DNA of 64,000 nt, taken from NCBI RefSeq assembly GCF_000699445.3, contig NC_067196.1, positions 2,046,001 to 2,110,000 of the forward strand, written 5' to 3'. The notes beneath the pieces are model-generated. The model ran no database searches. It saw only the letters and a list, made by a program, of their open reading frames with translations, and was not told the DNA's origin. Position numbers and translations under genes: made by a program. Positions 23,580 to 35,120 of the stretch are shown here, one piece after another (the first letter of the stretch is position 1; each line of letters opens with the position of its first letter). The DNA is from Schistosoma haematobium. Lineage: Eukaryota > Platyhelminthes > Trematoda > Strigeidida > Schistosomatidae.

Positions 23580-24105
23580 CCCCCCCCAAATGCTTTGGTA
23601 CGACTGAGAATGGGGAGAGTCAACTCTTTCACTCGAAATGATCTCACATGGCCACGTACATACAATCACTGCTAACGAAGTCGTACTCACTGCTTTCTCT
23701 TAGCCAGAGAGTTGTTTACGAAATTGAGAGAATGAAAAGCGGATGTTTGATGCTTTAGCCGCGTTGGTGGATACGGAGGATCCACCTAGGGAGTTGGAAA
23801 ACCCTGATTCCAAACCAATGATGCACATGGACTGGCTCCAGGATCTTGATGGGAGAAATGGCGTATGAACCTATTGTTGGTTACCGGCTACCCCATGGGA
23901 CTGCATCTTCTTACGTTGCTTCACTGCCTTGTGAATTAGACCTTTAGGCTCCGGATGTGGCCCTCTAAGGTAACCACCTACTGTGGTTTGGGCATCCGTG
24001 CAGTATTACAGCTCACACACAAATCAAATGAGATTTGTGTGACGCATATGTATTTGGTACCTCCTTGTACCAATATCTATGTGTTAAAGTAAATAATTAG
24101 TAGTA
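23580..24105 (+). mobile_element. C-repeat copy with intact 3' hairpin
   Basis: Near complete. The 3' hairpin is perfect: CACACAAATC (24016-24025), 6-nt loop, GATTTGTGTG (24032-24041). Confidence 0.85.
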
Positions 24106-24231
24106 AACAAGGTATCAACCTGATATCTTGTATGAAGGAAATGTTTGATGACTACACTATTATTACACATTTATTATGTAATTCTCTTTCATCTCGTCAC
24201 CTTGTTTTTTTATCTTTTCATAATATTTTAG

Positions 24232-24428
24232 ACAGAATATTGTAATCAACCAACTGAATTATTTGAATTATTATTTCGACAAGGTATTGGTACAATGTGT
24301 TCTGAATTTTATGTTACATGGTGTCAATTACTTGAAAAAAGCAAAAATTATCGTAAAATTGCTTCAATTTATGCTCATGGTTTACGTGCTGGTGCTAAAC
24401 CTTTATTATGGTTAGAAGATAGAGCTGA
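24232..24428 (+). CDS. BUB1B: BUBR1/Mad3-like exon b: homology region 1 core
   Basis: Phase 0 entry, leaves after two bases of a Glu codon (residues 50-115). It contains LFRQGIGTMCSEFYVTWCQL, the most diagnostic block of Mad3/BUB1 homology region 1 (family: GIG-x-x-x-A-x-FY-x-x-WA), then YRKIASIYAHGLRAGAKP, the next TPR-like helix pair (family: A-x-x-I/V-Y/F-x-x-GI-x-x-x-A-x-P). It is free of stops and its codons end mainly in A/T, as in the stomatin gene. The acceptor follows a T-rich tract at 24205-24231; the donor GTAAGT lies at 24429. Confidence 0.93.
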
Positions 24429-24780
24429 GTAAGTTGTATTAGTGATTGAATATGTTGAATTTAATGTAAATCGTTCTTTTATTTACATGACATGCTGATT
24501 GATTGTATTAATTCACTCATATGGTGTACGTTTATGTACTTGATACACAAATTTTTGTACATGTATTACTATGCGAAGCATTTGATAGAATCGAAGATCC
24601 CACCTACAGGTCAAGTTTATAGTGCTAACATCAGTAAGCCCACTAGTCAAGCCTATAAACGATTGACACTGTAAATAAAAAGAATAAATCTAGTCATCCA
24701 TGTCAAGGTTCATGCTTCTTATTATAGCTTATACCTATTTAGACTCTTGCTAATTGAAATATTGAATCGAATAAGCTAGT
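24429..24780. other. Intron sequence, no recognised repeat
   Basis: Start of the 16.2-kb intron; no recognised element. Confidence 0.5.
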
Positions 24781-25045
24781 AAGTCATACGCAATGTGGAA
24801 CCTGGCATATGTGTTCATCAGTTAAGGTTATTAGGCAGTATTACTTTAGACGCTAGTTGCTTAAGGGGAACAGCTTTCTATCGTCACACTTTAGAACAGT
24901 TAGTAGTACAAATTCGTCTTCAGACCATCAATTTGCTACTTTTAGTCATTCTGTTCCCCAACCGACCTATCCTAACATCGTTGTGATCTTATGAAACAAT
25001 TGTTCCAACCCATATTGCTCTATTGAATTACTACAATCGACAATT
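24781..25045. repeat. H-repeat relic
   Basis: Shares CAACCGACCT, GTTCCA(G/A)CC and TGCTCTATTGAATTAC-like blocks with 54575-55130; strongly diverged. Confidence 0.4.
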
Positions 25046-26130
25046 CTGACATGTCATAGTTGCAGCTACAGTCTGGAATTCGTCACTTACTGTTATATTG
25101 TTTGAGTTAAACGTTTATTATTTTCTTATTAACCTATTCTAATTGTTATGATATAATCTAGGTGTGTATATCCCTTACGTCTTAAATTAAAGTTGTTTTT
25201 CACTTATCATCCACTAAACTCTTGAGGACGTTACATCCACAGGACTCCCTTGGAAAAGGTCCTAATTTTGTAATTTTATTCTGAAATTTTGAATTTTATG
25301 TTTACGCGCTAAGAGACGCTTAGTTGACTTACAACATACATTTCCCAGTTGGAAATCCTTGACTGTCATTGGTTGACGGATTTTTAGTACGCCTATTTTG
25401 TGGCTCTGTCAATGGCGTTTTTTTCATTGTATAAATAAGCTTGATTTGTGAGCTTAGTGACCTTATATTTTCTGGATGCTTGTAGAATGCATTCTCTACG
25501 CCCCATCAAGATTTCTTGATCCTAGTTAGCAGGACCATGTACAACGGATTAGAATAGCCTATCGTATCACTGTATCTTTGACCTTCATTCCGTTTACTGA
25601 GTAAAGTGAACTCGTTATAGCATTCAAACATATGATAAACAATAAATCACACTATATTGGGCTCAATCGTTTAAAAGTATTGAAAAAGTTTTGCTATTAT
25701 TTACATCAAATTCCAATACAGTTGGAGTTTTAATATTACCATTTTTCAGTCTTTATCGTAATGTAATATTTACACAATAATTGTTAGCATAATTATTTAA
25801 TGTTGTCATGAAAACCTTCCGGTTACTTGGAAGTCTAAGAGGAAATGGATAACTCATTGAACTTTCAACTACTTCAAGTTGTGTAGCTTAATGTATACCT
25901 GGTGAATAGATTTGATAAAGTTGTTCTTGATGTGTATCTCCGCTCACCTCCTTTAAAAAGTTTCCATAATTTTTTTTATACGAAAAATTATTTTGATTAC
26001 TGGTTGGTATTCTTTTACAATAATATTTCCTTCTTTTCTGCTCTTCCTAATAGTATTTACTATTTTTTAAGAACTATAATAGTAGTAGTAGTAGTGAAGT
26101 TATGAATGTTCGTCAATTAAGATTGATAAA
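25046..26130. other. Unassigned; possible old LTR remnant
   Basis: 25370-25480 has promoter-like GTATAAATAAGC and CATTGGTTGACGG, reminiscent of LTR U3/R sequence, but no ends or duplications could be set. GTA triplets occur near 26080-26096. Confidence 0.3.
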
Positions 26131-26480
26131 GCATATTACTTATTTGCTTACTTACGCCCTGTTACTCCCAATGGAGCATAGGCCGCTGACCAGCATTCTC
26201 CAACCCACTCTGTCCTGGGCCTTCTTTTCTAGTTCCATCCAATTCTTGTTCATTTTTCTCATGTCTATTTCCATTTCTCGGCGTAATGTGTTCTTTGGTC
26301 TTCCTCTTTTCCTTTGGCCTTGAGGATTCCATGTGAGGGCTTGTCTTGTGATGCAGTTGGGTGCTTTCCTCAATGTGTGCCCTATCCAATTCCAGCGCTT
26401 CTCCCTGATATCTTCCTCCGCTGGGATCTGGTTTACTTTGTATTCCGAACCGTCACTTACCTCCACTTTCAATCCTGGAT
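26131..26480 (-). mobile_element. RTE-E 3' end, ORF C-terminus still open
   Basis: A minus-strand frame (26152-26472) encodes [20 protein letters not shown], then [20 protein letters not shown], then [15 protein letters not shown]: the C-terminal end of RTE-type LINE polyproteins. The GTAA tail is at 26140-26155. Confidence 0.8.
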
Positions 26481-26679
26481 AACATAAAACTAACTTTCAA
26501 AAAAGTTAGCAATATGTGTTACCAGCTCATAAAGCCACTGAATGATTGACTGAGTCCAGTTCTGCTTACTATCTTGATGTAGTAGTCGGACTTGACTGTC
26601 ATGATAACAAAATCGAACTCTGGTTTACTAGAACACTTGTTCGTTTAGATATTACGATACAAAGCCGGTCGGTTGGAAA

Positions 26680-26835
26680 AAAGCCAAGCTTAACGTCCGA
26701 GGGTGAAGTTGTATTGTTGACTCTACTATGTTATGACATTAAGATGTTTCCTTTAGATAACCAGTATCTGAATAGGATACTACCTTGTCGTAACAGATGG
26801 AAGTGGTTGTGAAATGTCTGCGCTGAATGTAGGAC
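26680..26835. repeat. G-repeat copy 1
   Basis: About 150 bp matching 29145-29300 in the same orientation (TTACCTTGTCGTAACAG-like block, GGAAGTGGTTGTGAAAT, CACTTCATC). Identity unknown. Confidence 0.5.
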
Positions 26836-27024
26836 ACTTCATCTTGTCCCACAGTTTTCTGTTACAAGATTAGCAAATTATAAATTTCTAATTAGTAGTA
26901 GGCTGTATTTAATTGATTGAAAATAGTTTTCCTTTGTCAAATACACTCATACTCTCAACCATAGAAAATCACAGTTCAGGTCCTTTAATAAAAAATTTCC
27001 ATTCAATGTTTAGGCTGTTTGATA

Positions 27025-27033
27025 GATTACAAC
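27025..27033. repeat. Left target duplication of the MITE
   Basis: GATTACAAC, repeated exactly at 27532-27540. Confidence 0.9.
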
Positions 27034-27531
27034 GGCGAGACTCTAATTTAGCGACGATCCAATCAGAAGCGTTTGAGAAATTTCAATTATTAGTCAATCA
27101 GAAGACAGCATAAAATAAAAATATATTAAAAGAAAGTAATAAATTACAGTAGATATTCTTCTTTGACATGATTTAAAAACTCGTATGTTAGCATCCCAAC
27201 TCTAACCTTAACTCTCACCTGACTCTAACCCTAACCCCTCACCTAACCCTAAACCTTAACCCTCAACTAACCCTAACCCTAACCTTACCCGTAAACCTAA
27301 CTCTAACCCAATAGACGAGTTTCTATACCATATGCATTATGAATTCAGAACCTCTGAACCTTAATCAAACCTTAACAAGTTTTTAAATCATGTAAAAGAA
27401 GAATATCCACTGTAATTCATTACTGTCATATAATATATTTTCACTTTATACTAACTTTCTTCTGATTGGCCGATAATTGTCAAGGTCACTTAAGATTCGT
27501 TCAAAGGTCGTCCTTAAATTAGAGTCTCGCC
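27034..27531. mobile_element. MITE with ~150-bp terminal inverted repeats and telomere-like core
   Basis: Ends GGCGAGACTCTAATTTA / TAAATTAGAGTCTCGCC. The inverted arms continue for roughly 150 bp with indels (27034-27180; 27370-27531). Flanked by a perfect 9-bp duplication. No transposase frame. A 9-bp duplication and GGCG-like ends would fit Merlin (recorded in schistosomes) or Mutator-like elements; this is inference. Confidence 0.85.
27197..27309. repeat. Telomere-like CCCTAA array inside the MITE
   Basis: About 110 bp of degenerate CCCTAA/TAACCC units, the same motif as the TTAGGG telomere repeat of flatworms, within the element's interior. Confidence 0.8.
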
Positions 27532-27540
27532 GATTACAAC

Positions 27541-27935
27541 TATCCACATGTGTCTAACAGCTTCTGTACCTAAAACGTCCTATTTCATAATCCTTTTTTT
27601 CGGGTAATTTCTCAGTTTGACATTTAGAAATGTAGCCATTATTGTCTATATTGTCAACCAACTATGTTGTTACATGGTAATCATATTAGTTACTGATTTC
27701 ATCACATTTTGTATTACGTTTTGTCTACACTTTTTCTCATTTACGGTAATAATAAGCAATCTAATAGAACTTACGTAAAGTTACATGTGAGCCGCTTTAA
27801 AATAATATAGAAACAGGAAACGGAAAACATTAATCAAGTACTATTGTTCAATACTTGAAATATGATGAATGTTACTACTCTTCAGTGAAATTTTGGTTGA
27901 TAATCATTCATTACAGTTATTGTATTGAATCTTTC
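27541..27935. other. Intron sequence, no recognised repeat
   Basis: AT-rich; nothing recognised. Confidence 0.5.
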
Positions 27936-27939
27936 CCCA

Positions 27940-28385
27940 AATGCCCTGGTACGGCCGAGAGTGGGGAGAGTCCGCTCTCCCACTCGAAATGCTCTCACAT
28001 GGCCACGCCTTTCTCAGGAAAGTCCTACTCATTGCCTTCTCTCACCATGGGTGTTATTCACGAAATTGAGAGGATGAAAACAGAATATCCGTCACTTTAA
28101 CCGGGTTGGTGGATATGGAAAGTCCACCTTGGGTAGTTGGAAAACCCTGATTCCAAACCAATCGTTGGTCACCGGCTACCATGGGACTGCATCTCCTCGC
28201 GATGCCCCACTGCCTTGTGGATCAGACCTTTAGATCAAAGGCTCGGGGTGTGGCCCCCTAAGAAAACCACCTGTTTCGGTCTGGGCATCCGTGCAATATC
28301 ACAGCTCACACACACAAATATGGTGTGGCGCATATATATTTGGTGCCCTCTCGTACCAATATCTATGTGTTAAAATAAGTAAATA
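27940..28385 (+). mobile_element. C-repeat copy with small internal deletions
   Basis: From AATGCCCTGGTACGGCCGAG to ATGTGTTAAAATAAGTAAAT. Confidence 0.8.
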
Positions 28386-28584
28386 GTATTGAATCTAATC
28401 AACAGAAAAAACTATCTAAATCAAATGATTCATATTAATTGTGTCAATGAATTATAGACTATATTCAACTGGTGTTGATGTAACTGTAGATGCTTGGATC
28501 CCTGTACATGTATTCTATAATTTAAGTTATAAATTTACATAGTTTTAAAGTAGAAAAGAGCAGTTTTAATGAGTTGAACTATGA

Positions 28585-28910
28585 TCTCCCTCTCCAAATG
28601 CTTTCATATGGCTACGTGCATACAACCACTGCCAGGGGGGGGAAGTCCTACTCACTGCGTTCTTGTGAAATTACTGTTGTTTACGAATTCGGGAGGATGA
28701 AGCATACATCTCGGGGAGTTGGAAAACTCTGATCTGCCTTGTGGATTAGACCTGTAGGTTGAAGTATCGTGGAGTCCCCCCCTAGGAAACTACGTTCTTC
28801 GGTTCGGGCATCCGTATCACAGCCCGCACTCAAATCAAGTGACTTGTGTGGCGCATACCTATTTGGTGCCTTTTTATGCAAACATTTATATGTTTAAATA
28901 AATAGATACC
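28585..28910 (+). mobile_element. C-repeat copy, heavily deleted
   Basis: Head CTCTCCAAATGCTTTCATAT, large gaps, tail ATATGTTTAAATAAATAG. Confidence 0.65.
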
Positions 28911-29144
28911 AATTTATCAGGTGATTTTCATATCGTACTAAATTTGTGTTATGGATGATATTCAGTAGTGTATAAGTAGTATGAAACGTATGAAACAACC
29001 GTGTCATACAGAAAAATTCTTTTAATTCACCTGAAAATATTGAAAACAAAATAGTGATTTGAACAACAGCATAACATGAATTTTTCTTTTAATTACGTTA
29101 GTTACTCATCAATTGTAATCTTTATTATGACTAAAACTGTCAAA

Positions 29145-29300
29145 CTTTACGTCCGAAGGAGAATTTATATAGCTGACTATACTACGTTAGGATAGTAAGG
29201 TACTTCCTTTATATAACCAGCATCTGTAAGGGATACCACCTTGTCATAATAGAAGGAAGTGGTTAGGAAATATCTGTTCTGAATCCAGGGCACTTCAAAT
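29145..29300. repeat. G-repeat copy 2
   Basis: See the copy at 26680-26835; matched blocks include TTTACGTCCGAAGG and GGAAGTGGTTAGGAAAT. Confidence 0.5.
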
Positions 29301-29384
29301 TTGATTGAAAATTGTTGTCAACACGGATGGTGTAAGTAACAGGAAATCAAACAAACGTAACAATGAACATTGTGAATACATATA

Positions 29385-29560
29385 TATAATGGTTAAGTGC
29401 TCAGGCGCGAAGCCAGTAGGTCCTGGGTTCGAATCCCGTGGGGTGCGGGATTGTGGATGCGCACTGCTGAGTCCCATACTAGGACGAAATGGCCGTCCAG
29501 TGCTTCCAGGTTTCCAACGGTAGTCTAACATCAGTTAATTCATGATCTCAACCAAAAACA
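29385..29560 (+). mobile_element. HH-SINE, 5'-truncated
   Basis: Starts inside the tRNA-like part (TGGTTAAGTGCTC); box B GGTTCGAATCCC intact. The ribozyme lacks three bases of its CUGANGA strand. Confidence 0.75.
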
Positions 29561-29599
29561 TATATATAAACTGTAACATAAGCTTATGTAACTCCGATT

Positions 29600-30345
29600 A
29601 GTACAGTGACAGTTAGCTATGTCCAATGTAGAACCTGGCACGTGTATGCATTGGTTTTATTTGCCATAACATAATCAGCACATGGAGATAAAATTATCAA
29701 AACAAATACCAGAGTAGTAGAATTAATGTTAACCATGATTAGGTATGGAAAAAAAAGAGCAAAGAAATATCGAGAGATCTAGATTCTCAGGTTTTATAGG
29801 AAAATCTTCGTCATTGTAAATTATACGGAACCAATTTACACGAAGTTTGTAGCTACTAGTTGCGGTAATCACGCGGACCACAACTAAGTAGTCTACGCCG
29901 GTGTTATGTAGCTTAGTTCAATTGTCGCTAACTTCATAGACTGGTTCTATGTTTTAGTTTAGCCACCGCTGGCTTCGTTCCGGCCTACTCCTACACCAGA
30001 CAACATCACTTGCTAAGGTAGGCTGTGCTCGGTGATACGTAATACACATCTTAACTGCCCTAGTTGATGAAGATTCACTACTTAATCAGACACTATGTAA
30101 TCTATATCTGCTGATCATCGTTTGCTTATAAGAACATATTTTAGACAGAATAATCACCTTTAACTACCTGATATCAGAAAGCTTTCTGTAAAAGTCATCT
30201 TTGATTTCATCTGGGCTGCAGTCAATAGGAGCGTAGGTAGAGACGATGAAAACGCAACGACGTATGTCCCTATCTTTCCGAGTTCTTACAGAGCCAATGC
30301 ACATATGTGCTTGGTTCTACGTTGTAGCTGACTGACTGATTGTAT
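29600..30345 (-). mobile_element. RTE-D relic with endonuclease fragment, plus an opposite 3' tail
   Basis: Minus-strand 3' end (29610 on), RT connector traces, then 30170-30285 coding IRRCVFIVSTYAPID and EIKDDFYRKLSD, a piece of the AP-endonuclease domain. A plus-strand RTE-D 3' tail (GTTGTAGCTGACTGACTG) ends the block at 30345. Intervening sequence is deleted. Confidence 0.6.
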
Positions 30346-30447
30346 ATCAGATTCTCTTTCTTTTCCAACTTAAAGTTTATTCTTGAATATTCTAATCAGT
30401 TAAGTAATAAAATTCTATAATTTTTTTATATTTTCAAAACAAGTTCA

Positions 30448-31380
30448 GTCAGTCAGTCAGCTACAACGTAGGACCAGGCACATATGTGCATCGGTCCAGG
30501 TTGCCATACCGCATCAGCACAACAAGATGAACACCGGATTCATAGGAGTGGTTAGGTCAAAGGTAGTAATATGTAAGAGAAAGATTGCGTATAGAGATAT
30601 AGTACAAGAAGAAAGAATTGGTTCGTAGAAAGAAAGATATGAAGCGATTTTAATCTCATAGTTTAAGGGAAGACAGGGAGTGTATACACCGACGCCATTG
30701 TGATCGATTCTGAGCCATTTCACACACAGTCTCCAACCACTGATTATGATAGTCACGCGGACTCCAACCAAGTAGTCTGCATCTCCCAACATGGCTCACA
30801 CTAGAAGTTAGTGACTTCAAGGACTGATAACACGTTTTGGTTTGGCCACCTTAATTTTCTTCCAACCATCCTCAACACTGGTCAGCATTGAGCGTCGTGG
30901 TAATCGGTGTTCAGGCATACGTCACACGTGGCCAAACCACCTCAGTCGATGAAGATTCATAACCTCATCAACTGATTTACCATCATTCCCTAATACCCTG
31001 CGTCTAACCTCACTATTACTTACCCGGTGATCCCAGCAGACGCCAGCAATATTTCGAAGGCATCTGTGGTCAAATACTAATAGCTTACGGGTGTCTTCTA
31101 CTCTTAAGGGCCATGTTTCGCTGCCGTAAATTAAAACAGAACGGACTGCCGCGCAGTATACTCGTCCTTTTATTGATAGACGGATATCTCGCCTTCGCCA
31201 TAGGTGACGCAAGTTGGCAAAAGCCAAGCGAGCTTTTCGAATCCGTGCTGAGATTTCGTCCGATACCAACCCATTAGGGCTGATCAGACTTCCAAGATAA
31301 GTGAAGTTGTCAACGCAGACTAGTCCTGAAGCAACAACTTGCATTTAGAGGGAGAGAAGCGCATTCCAAACATCTATAAT
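30448..31380 (-). mobile_element. RTE-D 3' region, best preserved copy
   Basis: Minus-strand frame 30922-31344 (140 codons, no stop) encodes VDNFTYLGSLISPNGLVSDE, IRKARLAFANLRHLWRRRDI, LIYGSETWPLRVEDTRKLLV and HRLRWFGHV, the segment after the RT domain in RTE-type non-LTR retrotransposons. A 3' UTR and a CAGT tandem tail (30446-30462) follow. The endonuclease and RT palm are missing through 5' truncation. Confidence 0.85.
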
Positions 31381-31797
31381 GGTATTTGACTTTTCTTTTA
31401 AATTTCATTTATCATAAAGATTAAAATGATTCACAACAGATTTTCGTGATTAATTTGGTTTATTTCTTCAATAAATTAATAATCAGGTCAATGATTCGAT
31501 TTTGCGTAGTTCCTCTCTGTGTCTCTCTCGTCACCCAAAGTTTTTCTTATTATTGTTCTTATTGTTGCCTTGTTTTTCTACCCTTTTTTTCTTTTCTTTT
31601 CTTTTCTTTTTACTATTTTGTTCCGTTTTCTTTTGGTGCTTTAGTTATTCCTATGAAAATATATGAGATGAAGAGCATTTGTTTAAGAATTTACTTGTTT
31701 ATCATTCAAGTATCATTTGTTTATGTGCTACCACTTTTTTGTTTTCTTGGTATTATTCTCGTGATCACAGAGGGGTTTTGTGGTTATTATAGTTGAA
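31381..31797. other. Unassigned intron sequence, pyrimidine-rich
   Basis: A CT-rich tract (TTTTCTTTTC units) near 31583-31610. The 116-codon hydrophobic frame has no recognisable family. Confidence 0.45.
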
Positions 31798-32075
31798 TTC
31801 ATGAGTCAATTGAAGCTAGATTATTATGGAAAGCCTGAACGGTGATGAAACTCCATGGATTGGTTGAAGTTAGACATTAATACCGTTGAATACCGGCTTA
31901 GTTGTCTAGTGATTAAGCGTTCGCACGCGGGACTGATAAGTCCTGGGTTCGAATCTCGCGGGATCGTCGATGCTCACTGCTTAGGAGTCCCACATTGGGA
32001 CGAAACAACCGTCCAGTACTTTCAGGTATTCCATGGTAATCTAGCTCCAAATAACTCATGAATTCAACGATTAAA
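31798..32075 (+). mobile_element. HH-SINE copy preceded by an inverted 3'-end scrap
   Basis: 31798-31835 is an inverted 3' end (ATGAGTCAATTGAAGCTAG); then a plus-strand tRNA-like part and ribozyme segment whose core reads CTTAGGA, so it is disabled. Confidence 0.7.
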
Positions 32076-32189
32076 TTATTATTGTTATTGAAAGATTTAA
32101 TTAATGTTTTAAGGATAAATAACACCTAAAACAATGAAGGATTTATAAACTTACAGTCCATGAGAAGATAGATACTCAGAATTTCGAGC

Positions 32190-32290
32190 CTTGTCATTCA
32201 ATATCTTTAACCACTGGTTAAGGTAATCATGCTGATTCCAACCAGGTAGAGTCTACGTCTATTAACATAACAGTTCGATTGTTAATGAGA
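32190..32290 (-). mobile_element. RTE-D scrap
   Basis: Diverged match to the inverted CCAACCACTGGTTACGATAG and TCCAACCAAGTAGTCTGC region. Confidence 0.45.
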
Positions 32291-32765
32291 TATATTATTC
32301 AGTAAAAAGAAAGAAACTTATTACAACTCTCTCAATACATGAAAAGTTGAAGTTCTGATGTTAGTCTCAACACAAAGTCGCCTCTCAAAAAACGGATTTT
32401 ACTTCATCTATGAATAATCAAATTTTAGAAATCACTTTAATTAGTTCGGGATCGCTGTCACTCACAATCGTTTCATAGCATCTTATACTGATGGAGATAC
32501 GTAACACCACAGAGAGGTATTAATTTGAACTGAGCGTATACCCTTTTCACGTACATGTACAAAAACAAATATCAACATTGTAATGACCTAATATTGTTGT
32601 TACTCGTGTTAATCCTTGCAGGTAACTATGATGAGGAAATGGATTGAAAGATTATCGAGGGAATACCAGAGAATCTCATGTAATTCATGTCCTTCTTGAA
32701 TCAATTGACAAACTGGTTTAGATTCAGTTCATATAGTCAGTTTTACATCATAGAATGGCCTTAAT
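32291..32765. other. Intron sequence, no recognised repeat
   Basis: AT-rich; nothing recognised. Confidence 0.5.
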
Positions 32766-33030
32766 GGCAAGACTATAATTTGTGGACAAACCAATAAAAT
32801 TTAAGACACCAAGTTGTCGATTTCGGCACGAAATTCATATATATGCATATGGTTAGGTAGTATAGTTGATGGTATTTCACAATGAAAACCCTAAATCTAA
32901 TTCATAACCCTATTTTCTAACCCTCACATTAATTTTTAAACCTCCTTTGATCTTAGTAGGTAGATGCATTTTCCTAAGGTCATTTGAGCTATGCTCAAAG
33001 ACCATCCATAAATTATAGTCTCATCGCTTT
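32766..33030. mobile_element. MITE, second copy (diverged)
   Basis: Terminal inverted repeats GGCAAGACTATAATTTGTGG / CCATAAATTATAGTCTC; interior with AACCCT-like units (32885-32930). The target duplication could not be defined. Confidence 0.6.
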
Positions 33031-33099
33031 GGTTATTAACCATTAAAAACCAGGATACACCATGTATCTCCTTATTCCTAGTGTAGAACTTCTCAAATG

Positions 33100-33349
33100 T
33101 ACTTGTTGATGATTCACACTAACGACCGAATAGAGGAGCTATAGCAACTCACGTGCAATTGAGTTTGTTCTCATTTAACTCGGTTAAGCCCTTTTGTTAA
33201 TTTATTTAGCGAACAGAGCCATCCGTACCTTTATTATTGTTGTGCTTGTATGAAATATGTATGCTTGAACATTGCTTACCGCCTACGCATATATTCATTC
33301 TGCTAGCTTTATTATTAGCTGCCCAATTGATTCGATGCTCTATACATTT

Positions 33350-33389
<40 letters not shown>

Positions 33390-33640
33390 GCATTTACACT
33401 CTACACTCTCGGTTCGCTGACTCATTCATTTTGCTTCTCTGCTTTGTGGTCTGAGTTATCTGCTAATAAAACTAGTCGCTGCTTCTCTTTTGCCATCTGA
33501 TTTCTAACACTGTTGAGGATTATATGGTAACGGTTACGAGGGTGATTGGTTAACGAAGCACAGCCACTACAGATCTTGAGGCCTGGTGCCGAACACTTGA
33601 CCTTCAGTCTTATAAAATGGCGATTTCAAGTATTACCATA
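33100..33640 (+). mobile_element. Possible LTR or leader remnant with (TA)n
   Basis: Contains a TA run (33354-33385), AATAAAACTAGTCGCTGC resembling a poly(A)-signal/R region, and GGTGCCGAACACTTGACC resembling a primer-binding leader. No clean ends found; tentative. Confidence 0.35.
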
Positions 33641-33950
33641 ACACTATCCTAACCATATAGAGCAAGTCAAATACTAGCATGGATACTGATCAATGGGATA
33701 AGACTGTCATTAAGAACATAAGAACATGTGAATTTAATAAATTCTATTGAGACTAATATTTAGAAGCAACAAAATCAAAGTAGATTGATTTTTTTTGGTA
33801 TGTGGACTAATTGTTGTCTCACTTCTTATTGAAGTAGGTTCTAATAGTGATTTCTAGGCTGATAACAAAAGCTCAATTGAGCCATCTAGCCTAAGCAATG
33901 CAACATTATTAAAGACTTAACAAGTATGTATTATTTCAATGGTTAAGATC

Positions 33951-34125
33951 ATGAGTCAATTGAAGCTAGATGACCATGAGTATCCTGGAAGCACTGCGCA
34001 CTACTGAGGAGTCCCATACTAGGACGAAACGGCCGTCCAATGCCTTCAGGTTTTCCATGGTGGTCTAGCTTCAATTGACTTATGATCTCAACCATCGAAA
34101 TTACTATAATATCCACAAAACCCTT
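33951..34125. mobile_element. HH-SINE hammerhead between inverted copies of its own 3' end
   Basis: 33951-34000 is an inverted 3' end; 34003-34125 is a plus-strand ribozyme and 3' end. The core strands are intact (CTGAGGA, GTCC/GGAC, GAAA). Confidence 0.75.
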
Positions 34126-34199
34126 TTGATATAAAAATGTATTATTTGGTCATTTCCACATCTCAGTACAAGATCTCAATCCTAGAAAGAAAGAAAACA

Positions 34200-34590
34200 A
34201 TACTTCTTTATCAAGTTATTATAGTTTTGTTAGTTGAAATTTTCTCAAGACTAAGGATATGATAAATCCATGTATTGAACGAATCTAGGTTGAGTACTGT
34301 TGATAAACTGCTTATTCTCATAGCAAGCTTAAACATACTTATGTCTGTCAACATAAGTAGTATGTAATCAATCAGAAGTGAAATGTCGGGCATCAGTAGA
34401 TTGAGAAAATCGAATTGAATAGAACGAGAGTGTAAAGAGAGAGTAATTGTAATAACAATAAATGAATGATAAAGGTTGAGATTATTGGTAAAAGATTTGC
34501 ATATGTAGTTTTTAATGTATGATTTTCCATATTATACAAATGAACTCTGTAATTTTGCATTAAATAATAAATCGGTCTTTCCCAATTAAG
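34200..34590. repeat. J-repeat copy
   Basis: Resembles 4490-4790 and 35530-35760 (GTCAACATAAGTAGTATGTA, GATTGAGAAAATCGAATTGA). Identity unknown. Confidence 0.45.
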
Positions 34591-34596
34591 TTTTCA

Positions 34597-35120
34597 TTCA
34601 TCAGTTGAGATGGCTGGGACACTTGTTACGTATGCTTAACCACCGACTGTCTCGATGTGCGATGTTCGATGGTATAGGAGTAGGTTGGAAGAAAGCTAGG
34701 GGCGGCCAGACCAAAACATGGCACAAGTCCATGAGGTCACTGACAAATGGACTGAGCCATGTTGGTAGGTGTAGACTACCTGGTTGGGGACCGCGAGATG
34801 ATAGCAACCGATGGTTAGAGACCCTGAATGACATGGCTCAAAATCGTTTGCAATGGCACAGATGCATCCACTCTTTGTGTTCTCCCAAATTCTAATCTCC
34901 TGAATACTCCTTGTCTCTTTTTTCTCTTTCCAAATTTATTTCACTGGATTATAGTCCTTGAATAACATCTTCAAGCCCTAATCTTCCGATTACTGCTTAT
35001 ACTCTTATTACCTCTACCACTATGGGATTTGAATCGACAACTGCATCTCTGTGCTAATGTGGTGTGGCAACTCGAACTGATGTACGTACGTACGAAGTTC
35101 TACGTTGTTATTGACTGAAC
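34597..35120 (+). mobile_element. RTE-D subfamily 2, 3' end
   Basis: Frame 34605-34895 encodes MRWLGHLLRMLNHRLSRCAM, then VGWKKARGGQTKTWHKSMRS, ending at a stop. The 3' UTR is close to 53755-53985 and ends GTACGTACGAAGTTCTACG. Confidence 0.8.

Noticed and set aside
26152..26472. 106-codon minus-strand frame as a host gene
   Set aside because: C-terminal LINE sequence ([14 protein letters not shown]), repeated in three other decayed copies here.
27197..27309. True chromosome end or telomere fusion
   Set aside because: The CCCTAA-like units are degenerate, short and enclosed in a MITE with intact target duplications.
30922..31344. 140-codon open frame as a host gene
   Set aside because: Its sequence is the post-RT region of an RTE LINE and the locus is a 5'-truncated copy.
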